DNA of 64,000 nt from Microbispora rosea subsp. aerata. GTDB lineage: Bacteria > Actinomycetota > Actinomycetes > Streptosporangiales > Streptosporangiaceae. Shown here piece by piece: positions 52,201 to 61,397 of the stretch. How positions within the stretch are numbered: the first letter of the stretch is position 1; each line of letters starts with the position of its first letter. The position numbers and the translations under genes are program-made. The notes beneath the pieces are model-generated. The model was not told the origin of the DNA and ran no database searches. It saw only the letters and a program-made list of their open reading frames with translations. Where the stretch lies: NCBI RefSeq assembly GCF_014647835.1, contig NZ_BMPY01000010.1, positions 124,001 to 188,000 on the forward strand, read 5' to 3'.

Positions 52201-53430
52201 GTCACGTTCGGCGCGGCCGGGCGGTTCGGCAAGGCCGTGCACCTCGACGGCACGACCGGCTATCTGAAGACCACCGGCCCGGTCCTGCCCGACACCACCA
52301 AGAGCTTCTCGGTGTCGGCCTGGGCGAAGCTCCCGGCCACGAAACCGACCCACGCCGCGATCATCGCGACGCAGGCCGGCTCCCGGCGCAGCGGGTTCGA
52401 GCTGTACTACTCCGCTTACTACGACCGGTGGATCTTCAACCGTTACGACAACGACAACGACGACGACGTGATCACCCGGGCCCAGTCCACATCCGTGCCC
52501 GAGGGCGGCGTCTGGACCCACCTCGCCGGTGTGTACGACGCGGCGAACAAGCAGATCAGGCTCTACGTCAACGGCAAGCTCAACTCCACGACGGCGTTCA
52601 CCACGCCGTGGAAGGCCACCGGCCCGGTGCAGATCGGGGCCGGCTGGTACGGCACGCTGAAGTCCTACTTCCCCGGCGACATCGACGACGTGCGGCTGTT
52701 CGACCAGATCCTCAGCGACTCGGAGATCGCCACGCTCGCCTCCGGCGCGTCGCTGACCATCGCGGCCGACGACGGCCCGTCCGGGCGGCACGTCACGCTG
52801 AACGGCAACGCCAGGATCGACCAGGGAGCCGGGTGGGTCGGCACCCCGCCGGGCGGCCTGGTCCTGGACGGCGACGGCGACTACGCCGCCACCTCCGTCC
52901 CGGTCGTCCGCACCGACGAGAGCTTCACGATCGCGGGCTGGGTGACCACCGCGGGACGGCCGTCCAGGGCGGCGGCGATCTTCAGCCAGGAGGGCTCGGT
53001 CAACAGCGCGTTCACCCTGCGCTACCGGCCCGATCCGGCCGACCCGGCCAACGCGGGCGGCTACCAGATCGAGATGCCGGACAAGGACGCGACCGGCGCG
53101 GCCCGGCCGACCGCCGACCATTCGGCCTTCCAGTCCGGCTTCGACTGGGACCACGTGGCGATCGTGTACGACGCCTTCCAGGACGAGATGCGGCTCTATG
53201 TGAACGGCGAGCTGGAACAGGTCGAGGACACGGTGTCCTGGCGCCACAACGTGATCAGCTTCAACGCGGGCAAGGGGCTCCAGCTCGGCCGCACGAAGGC
53301 GGACGGCGCGTGGGGCGAGTACTGGCCCGGCGTGATCGACGACGTGTGGGCCTTCCAGGGCATCGCGACCGAGGAGCAGATCCAGATGCTGGCCGGCGGC
53401 ACCGAGCTGGCCACCGACACCGGCCTGTAA
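49294..53430 (+). CDS. Secreted LamG-domain protein paired with the RHS gene
   Basis: This is a protein of about 1,378 residues from GTG 49294 (GAGG 7 nt upstream). The signal peptide is YRKLGSTVLAAVLAVGMTVT with cleavage near AHA-A. The N-terminal 60-700 contains a DNRLRE-like beta region (WVAPDTTLVRRPDGSIG, YPVYIDPVW, SYYKFGGKSDSG). Three concanavalin-like LamG domains follow at about 710-925, 945-1150 and 1160-1375. The first two are near duplicates (SGFELYYSSSYDRWIFNRYN against SGFELYYSAYYDRWIFNRYD). It probably binds carbohydrate or surface ligands and may display or help deliver the RHS toxin encoded 96 bp downstream. Confidence 0.9.
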   Translation: MYRKLGSTVLAAVLAVGMTVTAEGGNVAAHAAAPRVAPTDPPAPEEGAPTDEAAGRAARETGRPVEVLAKRGEDRETYANPDGTFTTVEHLRPVRVRQGDSWVAPDTTLVRRPDGSIGPRASTVGLSLSPGGDAPLARVARAGREMALKWPGRLPEPELRGDSAVYHDVMKDVDLVVRADVDGFSHTLVVKTREAAANGALTRLTLGLGGPGVGVRMKDGGAIEAVDTAGGGALFEAPAAVMWDSGTPVPALKAATSAPLERGPSDTSKVAGLNATVEGGNLTLTPDQAMLTAPDTRYPVYIDPVWKTVKASAWAYVSRAYPTTSYYKFGGKSDSGMGLCSGDSKCAPSDVKRIFYRMPTSAFAGKYIISADFVAKETWSYSCDGRTVQLWRTKGFVESSTWNSTKDNWLEHLDTRDVAKGWSSNCPAGDVEFDATKAVKDASANKWSTTTFGLRAGYETDPYGWKRFADDAYLRVNYNTPPPQPKMSNLSMNPGGTCVYSPAPAVRVPPTISAVLHDADSADAKKVYAEFGASWDGSQKWSSGKIGPKTTGSTFQVTLPASIPEKKTINWYVRTWDGYQYSPWSYAGDATACYFTYDKSVPAAPAISSTAYPPSDPENENDPWYDGVGRYGRFTATSSSADVVKYWFGINSNPTSANERKPSSPGGPVTIDVAPDHAGPNYLTVKAFDAAGNSSEIGRYVFRVKAGSPPKAQWNLDEPIDSPQVADVSGAYPATVYGGVTLGVDGVSKTAMQTNGTTGYAKTTGPVVDTRGGYAVSAWARLPGTKPTHASIIATQIGAQRSGFELYYSSSYDRWIFNRYNADTTDSAITRAIGAASPRGGEWTHLVGVYDAVAKNIKLYVNGRLEATTAYTTPWNATGPVQIGAGWYGKLDAFFPGEIDDVRLFDRILTPEEVGNLFTQHPVVTARWKLNDSASAVRPAAAYWKMDEAAGAPRAEEAGGAYPAGPQGGVTFGAAGRFGKAVHLDGTTGYLKTTGPVLPDTTKSFSVSAWAKLPATKPTHAAIIATQAGSRRSGFELYYSAYYDRWIFNRYDNDNDDDVITRAQSTSVPEGGVWTHLAGVYDAANKQIRLYVNGKLNSTTAFTTPWKATGPVQIGAGWYGTLKSYFPGDIDDVRLFDQILSDSEIATLASGASLTIAADDGPSGRHVTLNGNARIDQGAGWVGTPPGGLVLDGDGDYAATSVPVVRTDESFTIAGWVTTAGRPSRAAAIFSQEGSVNSAFTLRYRPDPADPANAGGYQIEMPDKDATGAARPTADHSAFQSGFDWDHVAIVYDAFQDEMRLYVNGELEQVEDTVSWRHNVISFNAGKGLQLGRTKADGAWGEYWPGVIDDVWAFQGIATEEQIQMLAGGTELATDTGL

Positions 53431-53526
53431 AGCACCGGCATTCAGAGCACCGACCCGCAGAGCACCGGCGACTCGAAATCGACACCAGGCCCGGCCGCCG
53501 CGCGGCGGCCGGGCGGGAGGTTGCGC

Positions 53527-56500
53527 ATGAACGGGTTCCCCCACCCGAGAAGTCGTACCCGCCGCCTGTTCCCGAGCCGGCGGTTCAGGCACCGCTTCAG
53601 GCGCCGGGTCGCCGTGGTCACGGCGCTGGCCACCGTCGCGGCGTCCCTGGTGGCCGAGCCCGCCCGGGCGGCGGGTCCGGACGCGGGGCGTCCTGAGGTG
53701 AAAAGCGCCGAGCGCGTGGTGCGCGGCGAGGCGCTGGGCGTCAAGCCCCGCCGCCCCGACCCGGCGGGCGCGCCCGCCGAGCGGCCACGCGCGTCGGGCG
53801 AGGTGAAGGTCACCTCGCCCGGGGCCGTGCGGATGCTCGACCGCGCCACCGCCGAGCGGGTGGGCGCCGACACCGCGCTGTTCACGGTGAATGCCGCCGG
53901 AGACAAAGCGACGAGCGTCACCCTCGACTACTCGGCCCTCGCCGACGACTTCGGCGGCTCCTACGGCAGCCGGCTGCGCCTCGTCCGGCTGCCCGCCTGC
54001 GCGCTGACCACCCCCGACCAGCCCGCCTGCCGTACGGAGACCCCGGTCCGCGCGCGCAACGACGTGGCGAACCGCAGGCTCACCGCCACGGTCCCTGCGG
54101 ACGCGACGGTGCTCGCGGCGGTGTCCGGCGAGTCCGGCGACAAAGGCGACTACAAGGCCACCAAGCTGTCGCCGTCGGCCACCTGGACCGTGGCCGAGCA
54201 GTCGGGCGACTTCTCCTGGTCCTATCCGCTGCGGGTGCCGCCCGTGCCCGGTGAGCTGACGCCCCAGGTGGAGATCGGCTACTCCTCCGGCGCGGTGGAC
54301 GGCCGCACCTCCAACACCAACAACCAGCCGTCCTGGATCGGCGAGGGCTTCGACTACTGGCCCGGCTACATCAAGCGCGCCTACAAGCCCTGCGCCGACG
54401 ACGGGGCGCCGAAGGACCAGTGGGGCACCCCGCCCGGCGACCAGTGCTGGGCGTACGACAACGCGGTGATCAGCTGGAACGGACGCGGCGGCGAGCTGAT
54501 CCAGGCCTCCGACGGCACGTGGCGGATGAAGAACGACGACGGCACCCGCGTCCAGCGCCTGAAGGACACCTCCAAGGCCAACGGGGACGACGACGGGGAG
54601 TATTGGAAACTGACCACCTCCGACGGCGTGCAGTTCTTCTTCGGGCTCAACCGGCTGCCCGGCTGGAGCAGCGGCAAGCCGGAGACGAACTCCGCCTGGA
54701 CCCACCCCGTGTTCGGCGACGACGCGGGCGAGCCGTGCCATGCGTCCACCTTCGCCGCCTCGTGGTGCCAGCAGGCCTACCAGTGGAACCTCGACTACGT
54801 CGTGGACCCGCGCGGCAACGCCATCACGTACTACTACCAGCAGGAGCGCAACCACTACGGCCGCAACCTCAAGCCCGAGGACGAGACGCCGTACGTGCGC
54901 GGCGGCTGGCTCGACCGCATCGAGTACGGCCGGCGCTCCGACACGCTGTTCACGGTCAAGGCCCCGGCGCGCGTGGTGTTCGCCGTGTCCGAGCGGTGCT
55001 TGAAGACCGGCTCCTTCGACTGCGACCCGGGCAAGATCGGCTCGAACCCCACCAAGTGGCCGGACGTGCCCTTCGACCTGAACTGCGATGCCGGCACCGA
55101 GTGCAAGGGCACCCACGGCACGCTCGCGCCCACGTTCTGGTCGCGCAAGCGGCTCACCGGCGTGACCACGCAGGTGATCAAGGCGGACGGCGCCTACCGC
55201 GACGTGGACCACTGGGCCATCGACCACCTGTGGGGCGACGCGGACATCGACCAGGCCCTGCTGGTGAAGTCGATCACGCACACCGGCCGCGCGACCGGCA
55301 GCCCGGTGACGCTGCCCTCGGTGACCTTCAACCACGTGCAACTGCCCAACCGGGTGGACAAGCAAGGCGACGACATCCCGCCGTTCGTCAAATATCGCCT
55401 CGGGGCGATCTACGACGAGTCGGGCGGGCAGATCGACGTCAACTACTCCGAGCCCGACTGCACGCTCGACTCGCTGCCCACCCCGGAGACCAACACCCGG
55501 CGCTGCTTCCCGGTGAAGTGGACGCCCGCCGGGTACGACGACCCGATCACCGACTGGTTCCACAAGTACGTCGTCACCCAGGTCGTGCAGACCGACCGCA
55601 CCGGCGGCTCCCCCGACGCGCTGACGACGTACGAGTATCTCGGCGGCGCCGCCTGGCACTACGACGACGATGACGGCCTGACCAGGGAGAAGTACAAGAC
55701 CTGGTCGCAGTGGCGCGGCTACGGCCGCGTGCGGGTGCGCACCGGAGGCTGGAACGACCTGCGCTCCCAGGTCGAGATCCGCTACCTGCGCGGCATGAAC
55801 GGCGACCGGGCCGGGCCGAGCGGCGGGACCAAGAAGGTCACGGTCTCCGACGGCGAGGGCGGCAGCGTGGTCGACGAGGACCCGCTGCAGGGGTTCGAGC
55901 TCAAGCGGACCGAGTACGAGGGCGTGGACGGCGCGGTCGCGGTCAAGACCGTCAACACGCCGTGGTATCACGAGACGGCCAAGCGCACCCGGAGCTGGGG
56001 CACCGTCACCGCGAACATCGTCAACGTCGCCAAGACGCACACGTGGACCGCGATGGACGGCGGCGGCTGGCGGGAGACCGAGACCGTCACCACGTACGAG
56101 CCGGTCGCCGGTCTCACCACCCAGGTCGACGACAAGGGCGACCTGTCCACCACCGCCGACGACCGGTGCACCCGCACCACCTACGCCCAGAACACCGGCG
56201 CGTGGATGCTGAGATATCCGTCCCGGGTGGAGACGGTCGCGGTGGCGTGCTCGGTCACCCCCGACCGGTCCAAGCACGTCGTCGAGGACGACCGCACCTT
56301 CTACGACAACGGCGCCTTCGGGGCCGCGCCCACCAGGGGCGACGTCACCCGCGTCGAAACCATCGCCGCGCACGACGGCACCACCGCGACGTACGTCGCC
56401 AAGGAGGTCTCGACGTACGACGCCTACGGCCGCGAGCTGACCACCAAGAACGCGGCCGGCCATGTCACGACCACGACCTACACCGACACCGGCGGGCTGA

Positions 56501-59500
56501 ACACGGGCGTGAAGGTCACCGGGCCGCCGGTGGTGCCCGGCGACGCCTCGACCGCCCACGTCACCAGCGAGGAGAAAGACCCGGCGTACGGACACGAGAT
56601 CGTCAAGATCGACGCCAACGGCAAGCGCACCGACCTGGAGTATGACGCGCTCGGCCGCCTGCTGAAGGTGTGGATGCCCGACCGGTCGAAGGCCGCGGGC
56701 CAGACGCCGAACCTGGAGTTCAGCTACCGCGTCGTGGACGGCGAGATCGTCGCCATCGGCACGAAACGGCTGAACGCCGAGGGCGGCCAGACCCCGCCGA
56801 CGTACGAGCTGTACGACGGGCGGCTGAGGCTGCGCCAGACCCAGGAGCCGGGGCCGGACGGCGGCCGCCTGATCACCGACAAGTTCTACGACTCCCGAGG
56901 CAACCTGGCCCGCGAGTACGGCCAGTACTACTCGACCCAGGCTCCTTCGACCACGCTGTTCGGCGCGTACGAGGGGGACGTCGAGTCGCAGAAGGTGTTC
57001 GACTACGACGGCCGCAACCGGATCACGCTCGAACGGTTCCTCGTCGGCAACGGCGAGACCAAGGAGAAGCGGCGCACGGTCACCAGCTACGGCGGCGGCC
57101 GGATCACCGTGGACCCGCCGGAGGGCGACACGCCGGTGACCACGCTGACCGACGCCCGCGGCCGGATCGTCGAGCTGCGTCAATACCGGGGCGACTCGCC
57201 GACCGGCGACTACGACAAGACGACCTACACCTACACGCCCGCCGGCAAGCTGTCCACGGTCACCGACCCCGCGGGCAACGTGTGGACCCACCGCTACGAC
57301 CTGCGCGGACGGGAGATCGAGGTCCGCGACCCCGACAAGGGGACGACGCGGAAGACGTACGACGACCTCGACCACCTGCTGACCACCACCGACGCCCGCG
57401 GCAAGACGATTTTCCACGTCTACGACCCGATGGGCCGCAGGACGCAGACCCGCGAGGGCTCGGCCACCGGCCCGCTGCTGACGGCGTGGACCTACGACAC
57501 CGTGCGCAAGGGCCAGGTGTCCAGCGCCACCCGGTATGTGAACGGCCAGGCGTACACGACCACGTTCAACGCCTACGACAACCTCTACCGGGCCATCCGC
57601 ACGACCGTGACGATCCCCTCGGTCGAGGGCGCGCTCGCGGGCAGCTATGTGTTCGACACCAGATACAAGCTGGACGGCACCGTCCAGTCGGCCACCTACC
57701 CCGACGCGGGCGGCCTGCCCGCCGAGACCGTCGTCTACTCCTACGACGACCTGCGCCGGCCCACCACCATGTCGGGTCTGTCGACGTACGTCACCGACTC
57801 GATCCACAGCCTGACCGGCAAGCCGGAGCAGTACGAGCTGTCCACCGGCGGCAAGAAGACGTGGTTCACCTACTCCTACGAGTACGGCACGCAGCGCCTG
57901 CGCTCGTCGCGGGTGGACCGCGAGGACGTGCCGGGCGTGGACCGCGACGCCACCTACACCTACGACGCCGCGGGGAACGTCCTGTCCATCTCCGACGTGT
58001 CCCGCAGCGGCATCGACACCCAGTGTTTCTCCTACGACTACCTGCGCCGTCTCACCGAGGCGTGGACGCAGGGCACCCAGTCGTGTGCGAGCGCGCCGAG
58101 CGCGAGCGTCGTCGGCGGCGTCGCGCCCTACTGGCAGTCGTTCGCGTACGACGTCACCGGCAACCGCACCAGGGAGGTCGAGCACGGCGTCGGCGGCGTG
58201 GCCGACACGATCCGGGCCTACAACTACCCGGCGCCCGGCTCCCCGCACCCGCACGCCCTGTCCGGCGTGACCCAGACCGGCGGCGCGGGCGACCGCACGG
58301 AGTCCTACACCTACGACGAGACCGGCAACACCACCGGCCGCACGATCGGGGCCACGGCCCAGACGCTGGAGTGGGACGTCGAGGGACGCCTGGCCAAGGT
58401 GACCGAGGGCACGAAGGTCACCTCCTACCTGTACGACGCGGACGGCAACCGGCTCATCCGGCGCGACCCCGGCGGCACCACGCTTTATCTCCCGGGGCTG
58501 GAGCTGCGCCTGGACAAGGTCACGGCCAAGGTCGAGGCGACCAGGTATTACACCCACGACACCAAGACGGTCGCGGTGCGCACCACCGCGGGGGTGAGGT
58601 TCCTGGCCGCCGACCAGAACGGCACGGCGGAGCTGGCGATCGACGCGGCGAACCAGTCGCTGACGCAGCGCCGGTTCAAGCCCTTCGGTCAGCTGCGGGG
58701 TTCGCCCCCGGGCTCCTGGCCCGGCGAGAGGGGCTTCGTCGGCGGCACCGTGGACGACTCGACCGGGCTCGTCCACCTCGGGGCCCGCGAGTACGACCCC
58801 GCCATCGGCAGGTTCATCAGCGTCGACCCGATCATCGACCCGCACGACCCGCAGCAGATGAACGGCTACGCCTACGCCGGCAACAACCCCGTCACCTTCA
58901 CCGACCCCGACGGCAAGTTCTGGACCAGCTGGCTGGGCATCCTGCTGGCGCTCATGCTGGCCCTGCTGGCCGTCCTCAACCACGGCGGCGGTGGAAGCCA
59001 CGGCGGCGGAAGCGGCGGACGCCGCGGCGGCGGCTCCGGCGGCGGCGGTGGTGGCGGCGGCGCGCCACAACGACCGAGCTTCGGCTCCACGGTCAAAAGC
59101 AACACCCTGTCCAGCGTCGATCCGCGCAAGTTCACCGCGCTGGGCTGGCTGGCCTACGGCTTGGGCGCCCCCTCGGACATGCTCAAGACCTGGGGGGAGA
59201 ACTTCAAGGAGACCCGGCGTGTCATGGCCGGCATCTACAAGCTCAAGTCGGTCAGCTACCCCGAGGGCAACTGGCTGACCCGGTGGCTGTGGCGCGGGCT
59301 CGCCAAGTGGTACGACGCCAAGGCCAACCGGGTCGAGGCGCGCGGCATCAAGTGGGGCGGCCGGATCGGCAAGGCGGGCAAGTTCATCGGCAGGTTCGGC
59401 GTGGTCGCCACCTTCGCCGACGGCGCGCTCACCCAGTGGAACAGCGACTCGAAACGGGACATCAACACCGGTGAGAAGGTCGCGCGGGCGGGCATCCGCG

Positions 59501-59739
59501 GCGCGGCCGTGGCCGGCGGCGCCTACGTGGGCGCCTCGCTCGGCGCGGCGGCGTGCAGCCCCGGCGTCGTGCTCGCCGCCGTCTGCGGCGCCGCGGGCGC
59601 CTATGTCGGAGGTATCGTCGGCGGTGTCGTCGGCGACACCGCGATCGCCGCGTACGACCGGTTGCGCAAGCCGGTGGCGAACACCGTCAAGTCGATCGGG
59701 TCGGGAATCAAGAAGGGATGGAACAGTCTCTTTGACTAG
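53527..59739 (+). CDS. RHS-repeat polymorphic toxin
   Basis: This 2,070-residue protein starts at ATG 53527 with GGAGG 6 nt upstream. A basic N-terminus and signal helix (RRVAVVTALATVAASLVAEP) precede an SpvB-like region (PPVPGELTPQVEIGYSSGAV) and many YD repeats (for example LEYDALGRLLKVW, WTHRYDLRGREIEVRD, ETGNTTGRTIG). The RHS core ends with LGAREYDPAIGRFISVDPI and NGYAYAGNNPVTFTDPDG at about 1,790. The remaining 280 residues are the variable tip: a hydrophobic helix (WLGILLALMLALLAVLN), a Gly/Ser/His-rich linker, a basic amphipathic stretch, and a glycine-zipper membrane segment (GAYVGASLGAAA, GAAGAYVGGIVGGVVG). No nuclease motif is seen, so membrane damage is the likely mode. Confidence 0.92.
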   Translation: MNGFPHPRSRTRRLFPSRRFRHRFRRRVAVVTALATVAASLVAEPARAAGPDAGRPEVKSAERVVRGEALGVKPRRPDPAGAPAERPRASGEVKVTSPGAVRMLDRATAERVGADTALFTVNAAGDKATSVTLDYSALADDFGGSYGSRLRLVRLPACALTTPDQPACRTETPVRARNDVANRRLTATVPADATVLAAVSGESGDKGDYKATKLSPSATWTVAEQSGDFSWSYPLRVPPVPGELTPQVEIGYSSGAVDGRTSNTNNQPSWIGEGFDYWPGYIKRAYKPCADDGAPKDQWGTPPGDQCWAYDNAVISWNGRGGELIQASDGTWRMKNDDGTRVQRLKDTSKANGDDDGEYWKLTTSDGVQFFFGLNRLPGWSSGKPETNSAWTHPVFGDDAGEPCHASTFAASWCQQAYQWNLDYVVDPRGNAITYYYQQERNHYGRNLKPEDETPYVRGGWLDRIEYGRRSDTLFTVKAPARVVFAVSERCLKTGSFDCDPGKIGSNPTKWPDVPFDLNCDAGTECKGTHGTLAPTFWSRKRLTGVTTQVIKADGAYRDVDHWAIDHLWGDADIDQALLVKSITHTGRATGSPVTLPSVTFNHVQLPNRVDKQGDDIPPFVKYRLGAIYDESGGQIDVNYSEPDCTLDSLPTPETNTRRCFPVKWTPAGYDDPITDWFHKYVVTQVVQTDRTGGSPDALTTYEYLGGAAWHYDDDDGLTREKYKTWSQWRGYGRVRVRTGGWNDLRSQVEIRYLRGMNGDRAGPSGGTKKVTVSDGEGGSVVDEDPLQGFELKRTEYEGVDGAVAVKTVNTPWYHETAKRTRSWGTVTANIVNVAKTHTWTAMDGGGWRETETVTTYEPVAGLTTQVDDKGDLSTTADDRCTRTTYAQNTGAWMLRYPSRVETVAVACSVTPDRSKHVVEDDRTFYDNGAFGAAPTRGDVTRVETIAAHDGTTATYVAKEVSTYDAYGRELTTKNAAGHVTTTTYTDTGGLNTGVKVTGPPVVPGDASTAHVTSEEKDPAYGHEIVKIDANGKRTDLEYDALGRLLKVWMPDRSKAAGQTPNLEFSYRVVDGEIVAIGTKRLNAEGGQTPPTYELYDGRLRLRQTQEPGPDGGRLITDKFYDSRGNLAREYGQYYSTQAPSTTLFGAYEGDVESQKVFDYDGRNRITLERFLVGNGETKEKRRTVTSYGGGRITVDPPEGDTPVTTLTDARGRIVELRQYRGDSPTGDYDKTTYTYTPAGKLSTVTDPAGNVWTHRYDLRGREIEVRDPDKGTTRKTYDDLDHLLTTTDARGKTIFHVYDPMGRRTQTREGSATGPLLTAWTYDTVRKGQVSSATRYVNGQAYTTTFNAYDNLYRAIRTTVTIPSVEGALAGSYVFDTRYKLDGTVQSATYPDAGGLPAETVVYSYDDLRRPTTMSGLSTYVTDSIHSLTGKPEQYELSTGGKKTWFTYSYEYGTQRLRSSRVDREDVPGVDRDATYTYDAAGNVLSISDVSRSGIDTQCFSYDYLRRLTEAWTQGTQSCASAPSASVVGGVAPYWQSFAYDVTGNRTREVEHGVGGVADTIRAYNYPAPGSPHPHALSGVTQTGGAGDRTESYTYDETGNTTGRTIGATAQTLEWDVEGRLAKVTEGTKVTSYLYDADGNRLIRRDPGGTTLYLPGLELRLDKVTAKVEATRYYTHDTKTVAVRTTAGVRFLAADQNGTAELAIDAANQSLTQRRFKPFGQLRGSPPGSWPGERGFVGGTVDDSTGLVHLGAREYDPAIGRFISVDPIIDPHDPQQMNGYAYAGNNPVTFTDPDGKFWTSWLGILLALMLALLAVLNHGGGGSHGGGSGGRRGGGSGGGGGGGGAPQRPSFGSTVKSNTLSSVDPRKFTALGWLAYGLGAPSDMLKTWGENFKETRRVMAGIYKLKSVSYPEGNWLTRWLWRGLAKWYDAKANRVEARGIKWGGRIGKAGKFIGRFGVVATFADGALTQWNSDSKRDINTGEKVARAGIRGAAVAGGAYVGASLGAAACSPGVVLAAVCGAAGAYVGGIVGGVVGDTAIAAYDRLRKPVANTVKSIGSGIKKGWNSLFD

Positions 59740-59740
59740 C

Positions 59741-60172
59741 GTGACAGACGCCCTGGCCGGCACGGCCGGCCTCGCGGTCGCCCCGGACGAGGTCGCGGGT
59801 TACCCGCACGCGCCGGTGTGGACGGTGCTCGCCGCCGCCCTGTTCGCGATCATCGGCTTCGTCAACCACGTCAGGTTCGTCCGAAGCGGGGCCGGCGGCA
59901 CCTGGGCGGCACGCTACTTCGACACCGACGTCCCGAGGGAGCTGCGTAATCTGCCGTTCGCGCAGCTCCCCGGGGCGGTCATGTTCGCGATGTGGGCCGT
60001 GATGCTCGCCTACACCCGGGTCTCCGGGCAGGAGACCTGGGACGCGATCATGGGTGTGTTCCTGTTCGCCTCGTTCGCCGTCGGCGGTGTGGCCGTCAAG
60101 CGGCTCTACCGGCCGCCGCGCAGGGCCAAGCCCCGATGGCTGATCGAGGAGGAGGAACGTCAGGCCCGCTGA
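59741..60172 (+). CDS. Three-helix membrane protein, candidate RHS immunity protein
   Basis: This is a protein of about 143 residues starting at GTG 59741, one base after the RHS stop (a TTG at 59732 would overlap it). Three hydrophobic helices are visible: VWTVLAAALFAIIGFVN, LPGAVMFAMWAVMLAY and IMGVFLFASFAVGGVAV. A basic/acidic tail follows (RPPRRAKPRWLIEEEERQ). The position directly after a polymorphic toxin and the membrane topology fit an immunity protein that blocks a membrane-inserting tip. I know no family match, so this is inference from context. Confidence 0.75.
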   Translation: MTDALAGTAGLAVAPDEVAGYPHAPVWTVLAAALFAIIGFVNHVRFVRSGAGGTWAARYFDTDVPRELRNLPFAQLPGAVMFAMWAVMLAYTRVSGQETWDAIMGVFLFASFAVGGVAVKRLYRPPRRAKPRWLIEEEERQAR

Positions 60173-60183
60173 GGTCAGACGAG

Positions 60184-60816
60184 TCAGACGAGGTCGAGGG
60201 CGTCGGCCAGCGAGTCCACCACGGGGACCCCGACGCCCTCCAGCTCCGATCGCTTGGTCATGCCGCCCGTGTAGAGGATGGCGCGGGCGCCGACGTGCTG
60301 GGCCGCGTGGGCGTCGTCCACGCTGTCGCCGATGACGACGACCTTCGCCGAGTCGATGCCGAGCGCGCGCAGGTGCTCCACCATGTGCTCGGCCTTGCGG
60401 CCGCCGGTCGCCGAACGCGACCCGTCGATGCGGGTGAAGTGGCCGTCGATGCCGAACTCGCTGGTCTTGCGGACCAGCCGGTCGTGGGTCCACATGGACA
60501 GCAGCGACTGCGTGCGGCCCGACTCCTCCCAGGCGCGCAGGCTCGACACCGCCCCCTCGGCGAGGCTGCACGCCTCCATCAGCCGGTGATAGTGCTCGTG
60601 GAAGCCCGCGTCGAGCATCTCCCACTCGCCCTCCCTGAGCGGCCGGCCGAGCATGCGCTCGTACGCCACCCAGATGGGCCGGGTGTACACCTCGCGGAAG
60701 CTCTCCGCGTCGTACGGCCCCAGGCCGTACGGAAGAAAGAGCTCGTTGGTCGCGCCGACGACGGCGTCGATGTCGTGGAAGAGGGTCCCGTTCCAGTCCC
60801 AAACAATGTGTGTCAT
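60184..60816 (-). CDS. HAD phosphatase
   Basis: This 210-residue HAD enzyme has motif I HIVWDWNGTLFHDID (nucleophile Asp in DWNGT), motif II LLSMWTHDRL, Lys in GGRKAEHMVEHL and motif IV VVVIGDSVDDAHAA. The helical cap is of the phosphoglycolate phosphatase type. It is convergent with the immunity candidate, 11 bp apart. Confidence 0.9.
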   Translation of the reverse strand: MTHIVWDWNGTLFHDIDAVVGATNELFLPYGLGPYDAESFREVYTRPIWVAYERMLGRPLREGEWEMLDAGFHEHYHRLMEACSLAEGAVSSLRAWEESGRTQSLLSMWTHDRLVRKTSEFGIDGHFTRIDGSRSATGGRKAEHMVEHLRALGIDSAKVVVIGDSVDDAHAAQHVGARAILYTGGMTKRSELEGVGVPVVDSLADALDLV

Positions 60817-60866
60817 CTCGCGTCCAGCTTAAACGCCGGGGGTGACAACACCATGAACGCCGCGAG

Positions 60867-61373
60867 TCAAGCGAGCAGGTCGGGGATTTCCTGCGTGGCG
60901 TACCACAGCAGCTCGTGGTCCTCCGCGCCGTCCACGACGAACTGCGCGTCGTCGTCCCCGGCGTCGGCCGCGGGCAGCGCCGCGATCGCCGCCTCCACGT
61001 CCGGCACGGCGTCGGCGTCGTCCACGTGCACCGACGCGACCAGCCGCAGCGGGATCGGCTCCAGCACCCGCACGCGGGCGCGCTCCTCCAGGTCGGCGCC
61101 GGCCTTCACGGTCTCGTCGGGCACCTCGGCCGCGATGACGATCCGCCGGGCGGCCACCTCGGCGCCGTCGCCGCGGTCGGCGGCCAGCATGCGCAGGGAG
61201 GCACGGGCGGCCTCGGTCAGCGCGACATACTCCAGCTCCTCGGTGTCGCCCGAGACGTACCACTCGATCAACGCGGGGGTGACCGCGAAGCCGGTCAGCG
61301 GGGCCGGGCCCAGTTCCCCGGCGGCGACGACGCGCGCCAGCGCGGGAAGCGTGGACGGCAGATACACGCGCAT
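60867..61373 (-). CDS. DUF6912-like protein
   Basis: This 168-residue actinomycete protein starts MRVYLPSTLPALARVVAAGE and ends ELLWYATQEIPDLLA, matching my memory of the DUF6912 family. It is acidic, soluble and of unknown function. It lies between two HAD genes on the same strand and is 24 bp after the one at 61398, so it is probably co-transcribed. Confidence 0.75.
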   Translation of the reverse strand: MRVYLPSTLPALARVVAAGELGPAPLTGFAVTPALIEWYVSGDTEELEYVALTEAARASLRMLAADRGDGAEVAARRIVIAAEVPDETVKAGADLEERARVRVLEPIPLRLVASVHVDDADAVPDVEAAIAALPAADAGDDDAQFVVDGAEDHELLWYATQEIPDLLA

Positions 61374-61397
61374 GCGTTCCTCGACTCGGTCTTTGAC

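Noticed and set aside
49198-59763. A 3,521-codon open frame on the minus strand across the LamG and RHS genes
   Set aside because: It is the antisense shadow of two well-supported plus-strand genes in GC-rich DNA. Its translation is low-complexity Arg/Gly/Val/Asp-rich sequence with no domain.
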